Source: Anaeroplasma sp902783745 (GTDB lineage Bacteria; Bacillota_I; Bacilli_A; Acholeplasmatales; Anaeroplasmataceae). From it: 64,000 nt of DNA. Location: assembly GCA_946617655.1 (NCBI GenBank), contig CAMOKL010000005.1:1-64000 (forward strand), given 5' to 3'. A model generated the notes under the pieces. The model was not told where the DNA came from, did not search any database, and saw only the letters and a list, made by a program, of their open reading frames with translations. Made by a program: the position numbers and the translations under genes. Positions 16,778 through 26,481 of the stretch are shown here, in pieces (position 1 is the first letter of the stretch; each line of letters opens with the position of its first letter).

Positions 16778-16803
16778 TTTAACATTATTTAACAAAATTA
16801 TGT

Positions 16804-16836
16804 AAAAAGGTGGCTTCCACTTTCGTGAAAGCCACC
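16804..16836 (-). terminator. Terminator of the giant lipoprotein gene
   Basis: Stem GGTGGCTTTCAC/GTGGAAGCCACC closed by a GAAA tetraloop (16809-16836, one mismatch), then five T on the minus strand. About 40 nt after the stop codon. Confidence 0.9.
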
Positions 16837-16878
16837 ATAAAATCTATTGGATTAATAGAAATTATTTAATGCTATAAA

Positions 16879-19800
16879 TTAGATTTCATCTACAACTGCA
16901 TTTAATGCATCAACTGCGTTTTCATATTCAGTTGCAACATTTTGACTTGTAGATACGGTATTGATAACGCCTGACCAATGATTATATGCATCATTTAACT
17001 CTTGTTCGAAGTCTTGATGGTCATTAATTAATTCAGCATATAAACTATCGAATTCAGCTAAATAGAAGTCCTTAGCAATTTCAATTACTAATTGATCCAT
17101 AGCCTTAACACCATTTTCATAGCCTTCAATAACTGCCTTAGCAGATGTAGCGTTGTTAATAATATTCTTATATGTATTATTAGCAAGCTTAATCTTGTTA
17201 GCTACTGAACTATAATTTGGCTTAGTATCATCTGTGCCATCAAATGCGATATAGCTTTGGTAAGCAGTTTCAAGTTTATTAATGTATAATGGCTTAGCTT
17301 CAGTAAGAGTTTCTGCTTCTAATTCATAGAACTTATAAGTAATCTTATAAAGCATACCATCTTCCATACCATCTTCATCAGCATCTTCTTCATTTTCATA
17401 CCATGTAGATAATAAACTAATTCTATTAGTAATAGTTGTTGGCTGTGGTAATGATGTAATGAATGTATCAAATGTTGTATAATCAAATTCTTCAGGTAAT
17501 GTATAGCTATATTGTGTTTCTTCCTTCTTAGCAAGGATATCATCAACATATTCGTTCCATGCTAATTCAGAGTTCTTATAAACATCTTCATAATAAGAAT
17601 CATGGATATATTCTTCTGCATTGTGAACATATTCATCTAAAGACTTGTTTAACTTGTTAATTGCATCATCTACAACATTGAATGTATGAATTGCACTTGT
17701 AGCGCCATCCATTTCACTCTTAGCCTTATTGTAATTATCAGATGCATCAGCAACAGATGTAACATTCTTATTAGTTGTTTCTTGATAAATTGCATCAATA
17801 ACCTTATTTAAATAAGTTGCTTCTGCAGATGTAATATCGCCATTAGTTGCTCTTGCAGTTTCAATTTGAGTCTTCTTAGTATTTGCGTATGCAAGAATTT
17901 GAAGCTCATAATTTACAATCTTATCAATTGAATCAATTGCTGATTTAACAGTTGCTTGATAATTTGTATAATCAGTTTCTTTACCAAATTCACTTGTTGC
18001 TAAAATATAATTATCATATACTGCATATCCTCTAATATTATCAATAAATGCTTTCTTTAATTCAGCACTTAAAGTTACATTAGCATTAATCTTAGCAGTT
18101 TCTACTGCAACTAGATTAATAATATTTGCAAATGTTTGTGGACTTGTCTTTGCAAGTAAATTAATTGCTACCTCAGTTTGAGCATAATAATCATCATAAG
18201 CCTTAGTTGTTGTAAAATCAGCTATAGCAGCATCAAATACTTCTTCTGTAGCGTATGTTGCAAATAACGCCTTAAACTTAGCCTTATCATCGTTATTAAA
18301 TGTTCCATTTTCTGGATTAATTTCATCAACATAACCATTGCTTGATGCAACATAATCAACAATTTTATAGAATGTAGAAATACGAGTTTTTAATAAATTA
18401 ACAGTAGCCTTATCATTTGCTAATTGAGTTGCACTATCTGCAATTGATTTTTCTTTATAGTTATTCCAAGATGGAATAGCATTCATTAAACCATTAACTG
18501 TTGTACGTTCAGCACGTTCTGCATATGTTGCATTTGCAGCAACAGCTTCAGCAACATAATGGAATATATTTGCGAAATCTGTAATTTCTTGTGCAATAAT
18601 ATCAACGCTTTGCTTTTCAGCTGCAAGTAAATTATCTATTGCAGTTTCAGTAGTTGCATCAACATAACTCTTAAATACTGGTACAGCATTTAAGTATCCC
18701 TTCATAGAAGTGATATCATCTTTAGAGAATTCAATATTCTCATTATTTAATGCATTTTCGTAGGATAATTCGTAATCTCTTGATACTTTGTAATTATCAA
18801 TCTTATAAATAATTAAATTCATTGCTTGAGCATCTGATGTAGATTTATCAGCAATCGCAGTTGTATTAGCAAGTGCTTCAATATATTGATTATACACTGG
18901 TACAGCATTAATTAGATTACAAATTGTAGTCTTTTCATCTGATGTAATATTTGCTAATTCTTGTACATGAGTTACCTTATCTGAAGCAACACCCTTTGTA
19001 TAATCATATGCAACTGCTTGTTGTTTTAATAATAACATTGCGTCACAATTTGCAGTACTCTTTGCATCAACATCTGTTGTTTTTGTTAATGCAATATAGT
19101 CAGCAAATACTGGAATTGCTTTAATTAATTTATTAATAGATGTTTTTTCTTCTGATGTAATAAAAGTTAAATTATTAATAGCTCCTTCAGTAGTAACATC
19201 ATAATCTCTATCATGGTTATACTGTGTTACTTGATAAGAAATCAAGTCTAATGCATCTAAATCAGTTTGTTTCTTCTTTTCAATTAAGTCATCATTAGCT
19301 AATGCATTAATATAATTAGCATATACAGGAATTGCTTGGAATAATTTAGTTGCTGCAGTAACTTCATCTTCAGTTAACTTTTCTAGTGTTTCTAAATCAT
19401 CAACTCTATTATTCATCGCAAGAATAACAGTATCATATGCTTGTGCCTGATGTTGTAATAATGTCATTGCAGCAGTATCAGCTTGATACTTCTTATCAAT
19501 ATCGTCTTGATTCTTTAAATTAGCGTTAGAAATATAATCAGCATATACTGAAACAGCTCTAATTAAATTATTAATATTTGTTCTTTCTGTAGAAGGTATA
19601 TATGTTAAATATTCAGTAATATATTCTTCAATGCTAATATCAAATCCTCTTGCATCATCATATGCTTTAGCCTGTGCTAATAATAAATCTACAGCTGCCT
19701 TAGTTGCTTCAACTGAAGTTTGAATATCTTTAGATTCAAGTGCACCAACAAATGAATTATAAGATACTAATGCATTAATTGCTTCATTAATACTCTTTAC

Positions 19801-22638
19801 TTCTTCTGCAGTAATGTTATTAAATTCAGAAACAATTGCTTCTTTTGATGCTTCATATTTTCTAACATCATTATATGCAGTAGCTTGTGCAACAATTAAA
19901 TCAATTGCTTTTTCATCAGCATCAACTTGTTCAGCAATCTTTGTCTTAGAATCTAAATTTTCATTAATATAGTTGTTATATAAAACTGTTTCATTAATTA
20001 ATTTATTAATTGCAGTCTTTTCATCTGATGTAATAGTATCAAGTGCAGTAATTGTTGCTTCATTAGAAATATCATATCCTCTTGCAATATCATATGCTTT
20101 AGCTTGTTCATAAATTAAACCAATTGCTTCTTTATCGCTTGATTCTTTAGTTTTAACTTCTTCAATTGTATCAATTGCTTCAATATACATATCATAAGAT
20201 ACTGTACCCTTAATTAAACCATTGATTGTTTTCTTTTCATCACTTGTGATACTAGTTAATTGAGCAACCATTTCTTCATATCCAATATCATAAGATCTTG
20301 CTGCATCATATGCACTAGCTTGAGCAACTAATAAATCAACATAAGCTATATCTTTAGCTAACTTTTCATCAATTGCTTTTGTAGTTTCAAATGTATCATT
20401 AAAGTATGCATCAAAAACTACAACGCTTGTAACCTTTTTTAAAATAGATGTTTTTTCATCTAGTGTAATATCAACTAATATTGTATTTAAATTATTATAG
20501 TTTGTAATATTATGTTCTAATAAAGCATCATACTTAGTTGCTTCATATACGTAAATATCCATTTGTGCTTTATTATCATTATATAATGAAACTACATCTT
20601 CTGCCTTAGCACAACCTAAATAATCATCAAGTACTGGAACTCCGTTAATTGTCTTATTTACAGTTGATAAATTTTCAGATTGTGTTGCTAATTGTTGTAA
20701 TGTTGCAATTGCTGTTAATGCATTTGCATTATAAGCTCTTGCTTGATCATAGCCTGTAGCTTGTTGACCTAATAATTTTAATTCAGCATTATCATCAGCT
20801 GATAGCTTATTGATGCTTGCAATTGCAGCATCATAAGTTTCTTTAACTAAAATAGATTTATCCATTTCAAGAGTTTCACCTAATTCCATAAATGATTCAA
20901 TTGAAACAGAGTCATCAGCTAAACCAATTAATCTTTCTTTTTCTTCTGGAGTTATATTAGTTAATGCCGAAATTAAATCTTTAATATTCTTCTTTTGGTT
21001 ATATGATGATTCAATACTAGCAGCTCTTGTAGCATAAATAGTAATTGTATTAACTCTCATAGTGTAGTAATCATCAATTTCAGATGCAGACATTTCATAT
21101 GTATCAGCAGTTACATATTTAATATCTTCAATTTGTTTTAAGATTGCAGTTTGAGTATCTGCTGGCATATAAGAATACTTAGCTACTTGCTGTCTTAAGA
21201 TTTCCTTACTAATTTCAAATCTTGCTTCATTAATAAATGATTCTAGTTTTTCTTCATATTCTAAATATGCTGCTTCTGCATCTTCTTCAGTTGCTGCAAG
21301 TGTAATAAATTCAATACCCTTATATAAGTAACCTTGCATTTCATGGTTAGAAGTTGCATATAATCTATCATATAATTCATTAATGAACTTACTATCTTCG
21401 GCTTTAATAACTTCTTCAACAGTATATGTTTTAATTAATTCTTCTCTAACAGCAGCTAATTGCTCTTGGTAATCAGCATAAACCTGTGATAGTTCATAAA
21501 CATAATTAGCCTTAGCCTGTTTAGTATCTTCACCATAGAAATCTTCTAATAAGTTAGTAACACCTTGGCTTGATTCGCCTATTGCTGTTAATAAATCCTT
21601 AATTGCTTTTTCATGATCATCAAGTGTTGTTAAGATATTAGAAATCTTTGAATCTAAATCTTTATCTTTTTCTTGTAATTCAGTCTTTGCAGCATCAATT
21701 GCATCTTGTAAATTCTGATTAACAAGATTTAATGCAGCAATATTGTTTGTTAATTCTTGCTTTGTTGCTGATAAAGTAGTTAAACTGTCAATTGCTTTTG
21801 TAAAATCTGCATCAGCCTTCTTTAAATCCTCAATAGATTTTTCATAATTAGTACCATTTTCTTGTAATTTAGCAATTAACTGCTCTAATGAATCTATTCT
21901 TAAATTATAAGCACCTAGTGTACTATTAATACCTGTAATCTTAGTATCAATTTCAGTCTTTGCATCCTCAAGTGCTTTAATTCTTGTAGAATAATCATCA
22001 CTTGAATCCTTTAAGCTATCAATTTGAGCTTGTAGGTCTTCATCAACTCCAGTTAATGTTTGAACTGCATTTTGAAGTTCACTATCTGTAACAGTACCAG
22101 CATTTAAATCAGCAACTGTTGCTTCTAATGCTTCAATTCTTTTGATTGCAGCATCTAATGCTTCAACTGTTGCGTATGACTTTAATGTTTCCTTAACTGA
22201 ATCATCTAAATCAGAAATTTTTTTATCTAACTCATCAACTGATGTACCAATTTCTGAAGCTAATTCTTCTTTTGCAGTATTTAATTTAGCTTCTAATGTA
22301 CCCTTAGTACTAGAAATACTTGTTAATAAATCTTCCTTAACTTGATCATCAGCCTTTACAATTTCAGCTTGTAATGAACCAATTGCTTCTTCTATTTCTT
22401 TCTTTGATGCTTCATCAACCGCAGCCATCGAAGCATTAACCTTTGCAATTTCATCTGCAATAGCCTTCTTTAATGTTTCATCAACTGTAGAAATTCTAGT
22501 TTCTAAAGCTGTTACAGTACGATTAAGCTTTGCTATATCATCCTTATTCTCTTGTACTTCAGCTGAATTACAGCCTGTTAATGCTATAGCACTCGCTCCT
22601 GATAATAATAATGCTACTAATCCAATTTTTTTCTTCAT
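16879..22638 (-). CDS. Giant repeat-containing surface lipoprotein, 1919 residues
   Basis: The N-terminus is a lipoprotein signal peptide (MKKKIGLVALLLSGASAIALTGC, lipobox LTGC, modified Cys23). Residues about 24-350 are coiled-coil-like (repeated 'DxLKxxIxxLxxxI' patterns). Residues about 615-1565 contain roughly thirteen diverged repeats of about 73 residues with consensus 'AQAxAYDxARxYDISxE..I..L..ITSDEKtxInxLIxAVPVYxxYIxAL......K...D..AidLL'. A helical C-terminal part follows, with no wall anchor. This is probably a long helical stalk on the outer membrane face, reaching through the wall; ligand or role unknown. Monocistronic with a consensus promoter, long leader and strong terminator, and codons biased as in highly expressed genes. 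Confidence 0.88.
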   Translation of the reverse strand: MKKKIGLVALLLSGASAIALTGCNSAEVQENKDDIAKLNRTVTALETRISTVDETLKKAIADEIAKVNASMAAVDEASKKEIEEAIGSLQAEIVKADDQVKEDLLTSISSTKGTLEAKLNTAKEELASEIGTSVDELDKKISDLDDSVKETLKSYATVEALDAAIKRIEALEATVADLNAGTVTDSELQNAVQTLTGVDEDLQAQIDSLKDSSDDYSTRIKALEDAKTEIDTKITGINSTLGAYNLRIDSLEQLIAKLQENGTNYEKSIEDLKKADADFTKAIDSLTTLSATKQELTNNIAALNLVNQNLQDAIDAAKTELQEKDKDLDSKISNILTTLDDHEKAIKDLLTAIGESSQGVTNLLEDFYGEDTKQAKANYVYELSQVYADYQEQLAAVREELIKTYTVEEVIKAEDSKFINELYDRLYATSNHEMQGYLYKGIEFITLAATEEDAEAAYLEYEEKLESFINEARFEISKEILRQQVAKYSYMPADTQTAILKQIEDIKYVTADTYEMSASEIDDYYTMRVNTITIYATRAASIESSYNQKKNIKDLISALTNITPEEKERLIGLADDSVSIESFMELGETLEMDKSILVKETYDAAIASINKLSADDNAELKLLGQQATGYDQARAYNANALTAIATLQQLATQSENLSTVNKTINGVPVLDDYLGCAKAEDVVSLYNDNKAQMDIYVYEATKYDALLEHNITNYNNLNTILVDITLDEKTSILKKVTSVVVFDAYFNDTFETTKAIDEKLAKDIAYVDLLVAQASAYDAARSYDIGYEEMVAQLTSITSDEKKTINGLIKGTVSYDMYIEAIDTIEEVKTKESSDKEAIGLIYEQAKAYDIARGYDISNEATITALDTITSDEKTAINKLINETVLYNNYINENLDSKTKIAEQVDADEKAIDLIVAQATAYNDVRKYEASKEAIVSEFNNITAEEVKSINEAINALVSYNSFVGALESKDIQTSVEATKAAVDLLLAQAKAYDDARGFDISIEEYITEYLTYIPSTERTNINNLIRAVSVYADYISNANLKNQDDIDKKYQADTAAMTLLQHQAQAYDTVILAMNNRVDDLETLEKLTEDEVTAATKLFQAIPVYANYINALANDDLIEKKKQTDLDALDLISYQVTQYNHDRDYDVTTEGAINNLTFITSEEKTSINKLIKAIPVFADYIALTKTTDVDAKSTANCDAMLLLKQQAVAYDYTKGVASDKVTHVQELANITSDEKTTICNLINAVPVYNQYIEALANTTAIADKSTSDAQAMNLIIYKIDNYKVSRDYELSYENALNNENIEFSKDDITSMKGYLNAVPVFKSYVDATTETAIDNLLAAEKQSVDIIAQEITDFANIFHYVAEAVAANATYAERAERTTVNGLMNAIPSWNNYKEKSIADSATQLANDKATVNLLKTRISTFYKIVDYVASSNGYVDEINPENGTFNNDDKAKFKALFATYATEEVFDAAIADFTTTKAYDDYYAQTEVAINLLAKTSPQTFANIINLVAVETAKINANVTLSAELKKAFIDNIRGYAVYDNYILATSEFGKETDYTNYQATVKSAIDSIDKIVNYELQILAYANTKKTQIETARATNGDITSAEATYLNKVIDAIYQETTNKNVTSVADASDNYNKAKSEMDGATSAIHTFNVVDDAINKLNKSLDEYVHNAEEYIHDSYYEDVYKNSELAWNEYVDDILAKKEETQYSYTLPEEFDYTTFDTFITSLPQPTTITNRISLLSTWYENEEDADEDGMEDGMLYKITYKFYELEAETLTEAKPLYINKLETAYQSYIAFDGTDDTKPNYSSVANKIKLANNTYKNIINNATSAKAVIEGYENGVKAMDQLVIEIAKDFYLAEFDSLYAELINDHQDFEQELNDAYNHWSGVINTVSTSQNVATEYENAVDALNAVVDEI

Positions 22639-22915
22639 AATTCATTTTCGAATAATAAATTGTACTCTTTATTATTCTCCCCTTTCAAAGTGTTTTTTTA
22701 TAGTTATAAGTACAATATAACCTTACTACTTTAACATAAACAAATTAAAATTTTAAATCGCCTGGATTTACCTAGAAATAATCTAGTCTTTTCCCCTAAA
22801 GTACTATAAATGCTACCCAACCTACATTTATGACTAAAACTATCAACTAAATAATCATCCAAAAAAAATTCTAACTCCAAGTTAAAATATTTACTTCAAT
22901 ACAAACGTTCAATCT
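22639..22915 (-). promoter_or_regulatory. Long (~275 nt) untranslated leader of the lipoprotein gene
   Basis: From the predicted start just after the -10 to the ATG there is no credible reading frame. A GGGGAG ribosome-like site (22680-22685 region) is about 40 bases from the ATG, and between them lies a hairpin with arms AATAATAAA/TTTATTATT. If folded, the hairpin brings the site closer to the start codon. No known riboswitch class is recognised. Confidence 0.45.
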
Positions 22916-22921
22916 ACACTT

Positions 22922-22950
22922 ATTATAATATTAAGTTTAAATCTTGTCAA
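22922..22950 (-). promoter_or_regulatory. Consensus sigma-A promoter of the lipoprotein gene
   Basis: Minus strand: TTGACA at 22950-22945, 17-base spacer, TATAAT at 22927-22922. A perfect match in both hexamers and spacing. Confidence 0.85.
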
Positions 22951-22985
22951 ATATTATTACACTGAAAGGGCTTTACAAAAGGCGT

Positions 22986-23013
22986 AAAAAAACTCTATGT
23001 CTTAGACATAGAG
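22986..23013 (-). terminator. Terminator after the mgtE-linked gene
   Basis: Perfect stem CTCTATGTCT/AGACATAGAG (22993-23013), then a seven-base T tract on the minus strand. Confidence 0.9.
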
Positions 23014-23018
23014 AATTT

Positions 23019-23789
23019 TTACTTAGTTTGAAATGGAATTTTATAATCTGAACCAAATGTTGCAATATAATCCTTGTGGATAGCCTCATTCATTCCTAAT
23101 AACTTCTTAATAGAAATTTCAAGGTCATCCTTTTCAGAATCCATTGAAACTTCATTTAAAAATACTACTTCTTTATTTAAAGGGAATTGATTTTTAAGTT
23201 CATTATAATTCTTTTGATATGCAATCTTAAATTGTAAATATAATTTCTGAGCTCTTTGATAATCATCTTCTCCAATTTCAGGATGAGCTAATCCATTCTT
23301 GTTCATTTCAAATATTTCATCGAAGCCTTCAATGTTATTATCATAATACATTGTCATTAATAATTTAAATACATTTTGTACTTTAGGATCCATATTAATA
23401 TTAACAAATGGATGATAATCTAAAATAAAATTTTCAACTTTAAATTCAAATTGATCATTTTCTTCTTGAGTATGTTTTTCAAAATTATTAGCAATCGAAA
23501 CAAATTTATTATGCTTATTAATATCATCTATTTCTTCAGCTAAAACCTTATTTACAAATTCATTACGTACTCTTTCTATTTCTTCATCATTTTCATTTTT
23601 AGACTTTAAGCTAACTAGATTAGTTAATAATGATATTTCAGCAACTAAATGCTTATTTGCCATAATTTGAGGGAAGAAATATTTATTATATTTAGCGCGT
23701 AATTCATTTACCTTTTTATTCATTTGTTCAAATTTACATGTTACTGCTGCAAATTCTTCTTTAATGTCATAAAATTCCTGTTTTGTCAT
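23019..23789 (-). CDS. Hypothetical helical protein downstream of mgtE
   Basis: 256 residues, soluble, highly helical and charged (MTKQEFYDIKEEFAAVTCKFEQMNKKVNELRAKY...). The first ~140 residues vaguely recall YlbF/YmcA-type helical proteins, but I cannot assign the family. ATG 23789 has AGGAGAGTAGT upstream. It starts nine bases after the mgtE stop and shares that operon's terminator. Confidence 0.75.
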   Translation of the reverse strand: MTKQEFYDIKEEFAAVTCKFEQMNKKVNELRAKYNKYFFPQIMANKHLVAEISLLTNLVSLKSKNENDEEIERVRNEFVNKVLAEEIDDINKHNKFVSIANNFEKHTQEENDQFEFKVENFILDYHPFVNINMDPKVQNVFKLLMTMYYDNNIEGFDEIFEMNKNGLAHPEIGEDDYQRAQKLYLQFKIAYQKNYNELKNQFPLNKEVVFLNEVSMDSEKDDLEISIKKLLGMNEAIHKDYIATFGSDYKIPFQTK

Positions 23790-23798
23790 ACTACTCTC

Positions 23799-25184
23799 CT
23801 AAAATAAGCTAAATAATAATCCAGCAAGACCATAATAAATTAATAATGCTGTAATATCATTAATTGTTGTAATAAATGGACCTGATGCAACTGCAGGGTC
23901 TACATGAATCTTCATAAAGAATAAAGGCATAATTGTACCAATCATTGAAGATACAGCCATAGCTGTAAGTAAGGCAATACCAACAATTCCAGAACCCTTT
24001 AATGCGTTAGCCCAATTGAAATCAGCGCCCTGTATAACGCCATTCTTTGTAATAAATAAATATAATAAAACAAAGCCAAATGATAAAACACCAAGAATTA
24101 AACCGTTGATTAAACCAACTCTTAATTCTTTAAATATTGCTTTTACTACTTGTTTTTTAGATATTTCATTCGTTGATATCAAACGAATTGTAACTGCTAA
24201 AGATTGAGTACCAGAGTTACCTGCCATATCTAATACAATAGTTTGGAAGAATACTATAATAGGTAATGCTGCAACAACAGCTTCAAATCCAGACATTGTA
24301 AAAGATTGAACAAATCCTAATACTAATAATACTAAAAGCCAAGGTATTCTTTTCTTAACTGATTGAAATACAGATTCACCAACTTCTTCTTCCTCGGTTA
24401 AACCTGCAAGCTTTGCGTAATCTTCTTGCATTTCAGCATTAGAAATCTCTGTAACGTCATCCTGTGTAATAACACCAATTAAGCAATTATTTTCATCAAC
24501 AATTGGATATGTATCCATTGCGTACTCTTTTAAATCTTCAATACAATCTTCAATCTTAGTTGTTGCTAAAAATGAAGGATAGTTATGCTTCATAATATCC
24601 TTAATATCAGTACCATTTCTTGCAATAATTAAATCTCTTAATTCAATAACACCTAACAAATGTTCCTGCTTATCTACTACATATATATTTGAAACATTAT
24701 CATTTTCTGCAGCTTGATCAATAACCTTCTTCATTGCAACCTTAACTGAGTCTGTTTCAAAAATTGTAATATAGTTATTGGTCATTTCTGAACCAATCAT
24801 ATCATCATCGAACTTAATAATATCTTTAATATCATTAACTGCTTCTTTATCCATTAAGGCAACAATTTGTTCCTTTTGTTCATCTTCTAGTTCCTCTAAT
24901 ACGTCAATCGCATCATCGGCATCCATTGATTCAATAATGTCTGCAGCTTGATCTGGTTTTAAGTCTGAAACTACATCTCCAATATCATCAGTGTGAAGTA
25001 ATACATCACCCGCAGCCTCAGTACCTAATATACGGAATATCTCTTTACGTTCATTCTCGTCCATTTCATCAATGATATCTGCAATATCACTTTCATGATA
25101 TTGTAAAAGCTTTTCTCGCTTTTTTTCTTCCGGTAGCTCAGAGTCCAATATTTCTTTAATTTCTGCTTGATAATCTCTTTCCAT
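23799..25184 (-). CDS. mgtE: Magnesium transporter MgtE
   Basis: 461 residues with the full MgtE layout: acidic N-domain (about 1-130, 'HESDIADIIDEMDENERKEIFRILG'), two CBS domains (about 135-255, 'MKHNYPSFLATTKIEDCIEDLKEYAMDTYPIVDENNCLIGVITQDD'), then five TM helices with 'VVAALPIIVFFQTIVLDMAGNSGTQSLAVTIR'. The cytosolic domains gate the channel in response to Mg2+. No M-box (ykoK) riboswitch is visible in the 190 nt upstream, so transcription control appears different. Confidence 0.95.
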   Translation of the reverse strand: MERDYQAEIKEILDSELPEEKKREKLLQYHESDIADIIDEMDENERKEIFRILGTEAAGDVLLHTDDIGDVVSDLKPDQAADIIESMDADDAIDVLEELEDEQKEQIVALMDKEAVNDIKDIIKFDDDMIGSEMTNNYITIFETDSVKVAMKKVIDQAAENDNVSNIYVVDKQEHLLGVIELRDLIIARNGTDIKDIMKHNYPSFLATTKIEDCIEDLKEYAMDTYPIVDENNCLIGVITQDDVTEISNAEMQEDYAKLAGLTEEEEVGESVFQSVKKRIPWLLVLLVLGFVQSFTMSGFEAVVAALPIIVFFQTIVLDMAGNSGTQSLAVTIRLISTNEISKKQVVKAIFKELRVGLINGLILGVLSFGFVLLYLFITKNGVIQGADFNWANALKGSGIVGIALLTAMAVSSMIGTIMPLFFMKIHVDPAVASGPFITTINDITALLIYYGLAGLLFSLF

Positions 25185-25336
25185 ATTTGCACCTCCGATT
25201 ACTAGAATAATAATACGCTATAATTTTATCACAATTTATCTTAAAAAAAACCTATTAAATAATATTTTTAATTATATTAAAAGCTATATAGATAGCATTT
25301 TCATTTTAATTGGTGTAAAAGTTTTTCATTTTATGC

Positions 25337-25365
25337 TTGAAAAAATTTTTTATATGATATATAAT
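25337..25365 (+). promoter_or_regulatory. tRNA-Arg promoter
   Basis: TTGAAA at 25337-25342, 17-base spacer, TATAAT at 25360-25365, fourteen bases before the tRNA 5' end. Confidence 0.8.
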
Positions 25366-25378
25366 GAACGGGCGTGAT

Positions 25379-25455
<77 letters not shown>

Positions 25456-25467
25456 TCTAAAAAATCA

Positions 25468-25493
25468 AGAGGTCGTAGGACCTCTTTTTTTTA
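25468..25493 (+). terminator. tRNA-Arg terminator
   Basis: AGAGGTC-GTAG-GACCTCT (25468-25485) followed by a T tract. Confidence 0.9.
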
Positions 25494-25552
25494 TTTGTAA
25501 AAATAAAGATGTTGAAACATACTAATCTTGTTACACTCAATTAAACCAAAAT

Positions 25553-25575
25553 AAAAAGGGATTCAATCCCTTTTT
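25553..25575 (-). terminator. Terminator after the zinc-ribbon membrane protein
   Basis: Perfect symmetrical hairpin AAAAAGGGATT/AATCCCTTTTT. It can act in both directions and reaches the gene's stop codon region. Confidence 0.8.
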
Positions 25576-25576
25576 A

Positions 25577-26005
25577 CTAATAATATAAATGTAAAACACC
25601 TGTTGCAACTAATGAAGCTGATATAAATATTAGCACCACTGCTAAGCAAGATATAACTAATCCAAAAATCGCAATTACTTTATTTGATTTTTTTAATACT
25701 AAGCCAATAAGACTTAATATAAGTGTAAGAATAGGTAATACAGTAAATCCACTATGTGTACCAACAAACACCGCTCTAGAGACATTAGCTGAACTCCATA
25801 AATATAGAAGTTCAATAAACATCCATATAAATGTTATAGAGCTAAATACAATAATAAATATATTATTTAAAGTTCTTTGTCTTAATAATAATTCATCTTG
25901 ATGCATCTCAGGATTATTTTCCTTGATTTCTAATTCCAAACCACACTTATCACAAAATAATGATTCATCCTTAAATACTTTTCCACACTTTGTACAAATT
26001 TTCAT
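25577..26005 (-). CDS. Zinc-ribbon membrane protein
   Basis: 142 residues. N-terminal zinc ribbon 'CTKCGKVFKDESLFCDKCG' (residues 4-22) followed by three hydrophobic segments (FIIVFSSITFIWMFIELLYLW; VLPILTLILSLIGLVL; VIAIFGLVISCLAVVLIFI). Many Bacillota carry such proteins with no defined role. ATG 26005 has GGAGG upstream. Likely co-transcribed with the small membrane gene upstream (33 nt gap). Confidence 0.8.
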   Translation of the reverse strand: MKICTKCGKVFKDESLFCDKCGLELEIKENNPEMHQDELLLRQRTLNNIFIIVFSSITFIWMFIELLYLWSSANVSRAVFVGTHSGFTVLPILTLILSLIGLVLKKSNKVIAIFGLVISCLAVVLIFISASLVATGVLHLYY

Positions 26006-26038
26006 ATTAAATTTCCTCCATAAAACTACACTATTAAA

Positions 26039-26305
26039 TTATTTTTTGGTTTTTGTATTTTTATTAGCAACTAAAAACATTATTACTAATATAATAGATA
26101 GAGTGGCTAAAATTACAGTTGATATCCATTCAAATTGTGATGGAATAACTGTTAAAAATAATACTCCTAATGTGATAAAAACAACTCCAAAAATTATAAC
26201 GATAATATTAAATAATAAATCCTTTTTATTTGCAATATTAATCGTACCATAAATTAATAAAATTATGCCTATCACTATAGAGGCAATATTGTAAAAATAA
26301 TTCAT
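26039..26305 (-). CDS. Small three-helix membrane protein
   Basis: 88 residues from ATG 26305 (MNYFYNIASIVIGIILLIYG...), with an alternative start at 26317. Three hydrophobic segments and a lysine-rich C-terminus. No family recognised. Neither start has a strong ribosome site, so the exact N-terminus is uncertain. Confidence 0.65.
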   Translation of the reverse strand: MNYFYNIASIVIGIILLIYGTINIANKKDLLFNIIVIIFGVVFITLGVLFLTVIPSQFEWISTVILATLSIILVIMFLVANKNTKTKK

Positions 26306-26337
26306 AAAAATGCACATTCTTTCTAATTTTTTTAGGC

Positions 26338-26353
26338 TTTTAAAATAAAATTC
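26338..26353 (+). promoter_or_regulatory. 16-bp recurrent intergenic element, ilvE copy
   Basis: TTTTAAAATAAAATTC, identical to 34247-34262 and 52058-52073. A related inverted copy (AATTTTATTTTC, 26422-26433) lies 82 bp away, over the ilvE promoter spacer (TATAAT at 26441-26446). Confidence 0.5.
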
Positions 26354-26481
26354 ACAACAATATTAGCATATTTTCAAAAAAAATAAAACTTTTTCTATGT
26401 TATTTTATAAATAAGCACTTTAATTTTATTTTCATAGTAGTATAATAAGAGTATAGTTTTTGAAAAAGAGGTAAAGAGAAT

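Noticed and set aside
25185..25336. Possible M-box magnesium riboswitch before mgtE
   Set aside because: The 150 bases are almost pure AT with none of the GC-containing conserved M-box helices.
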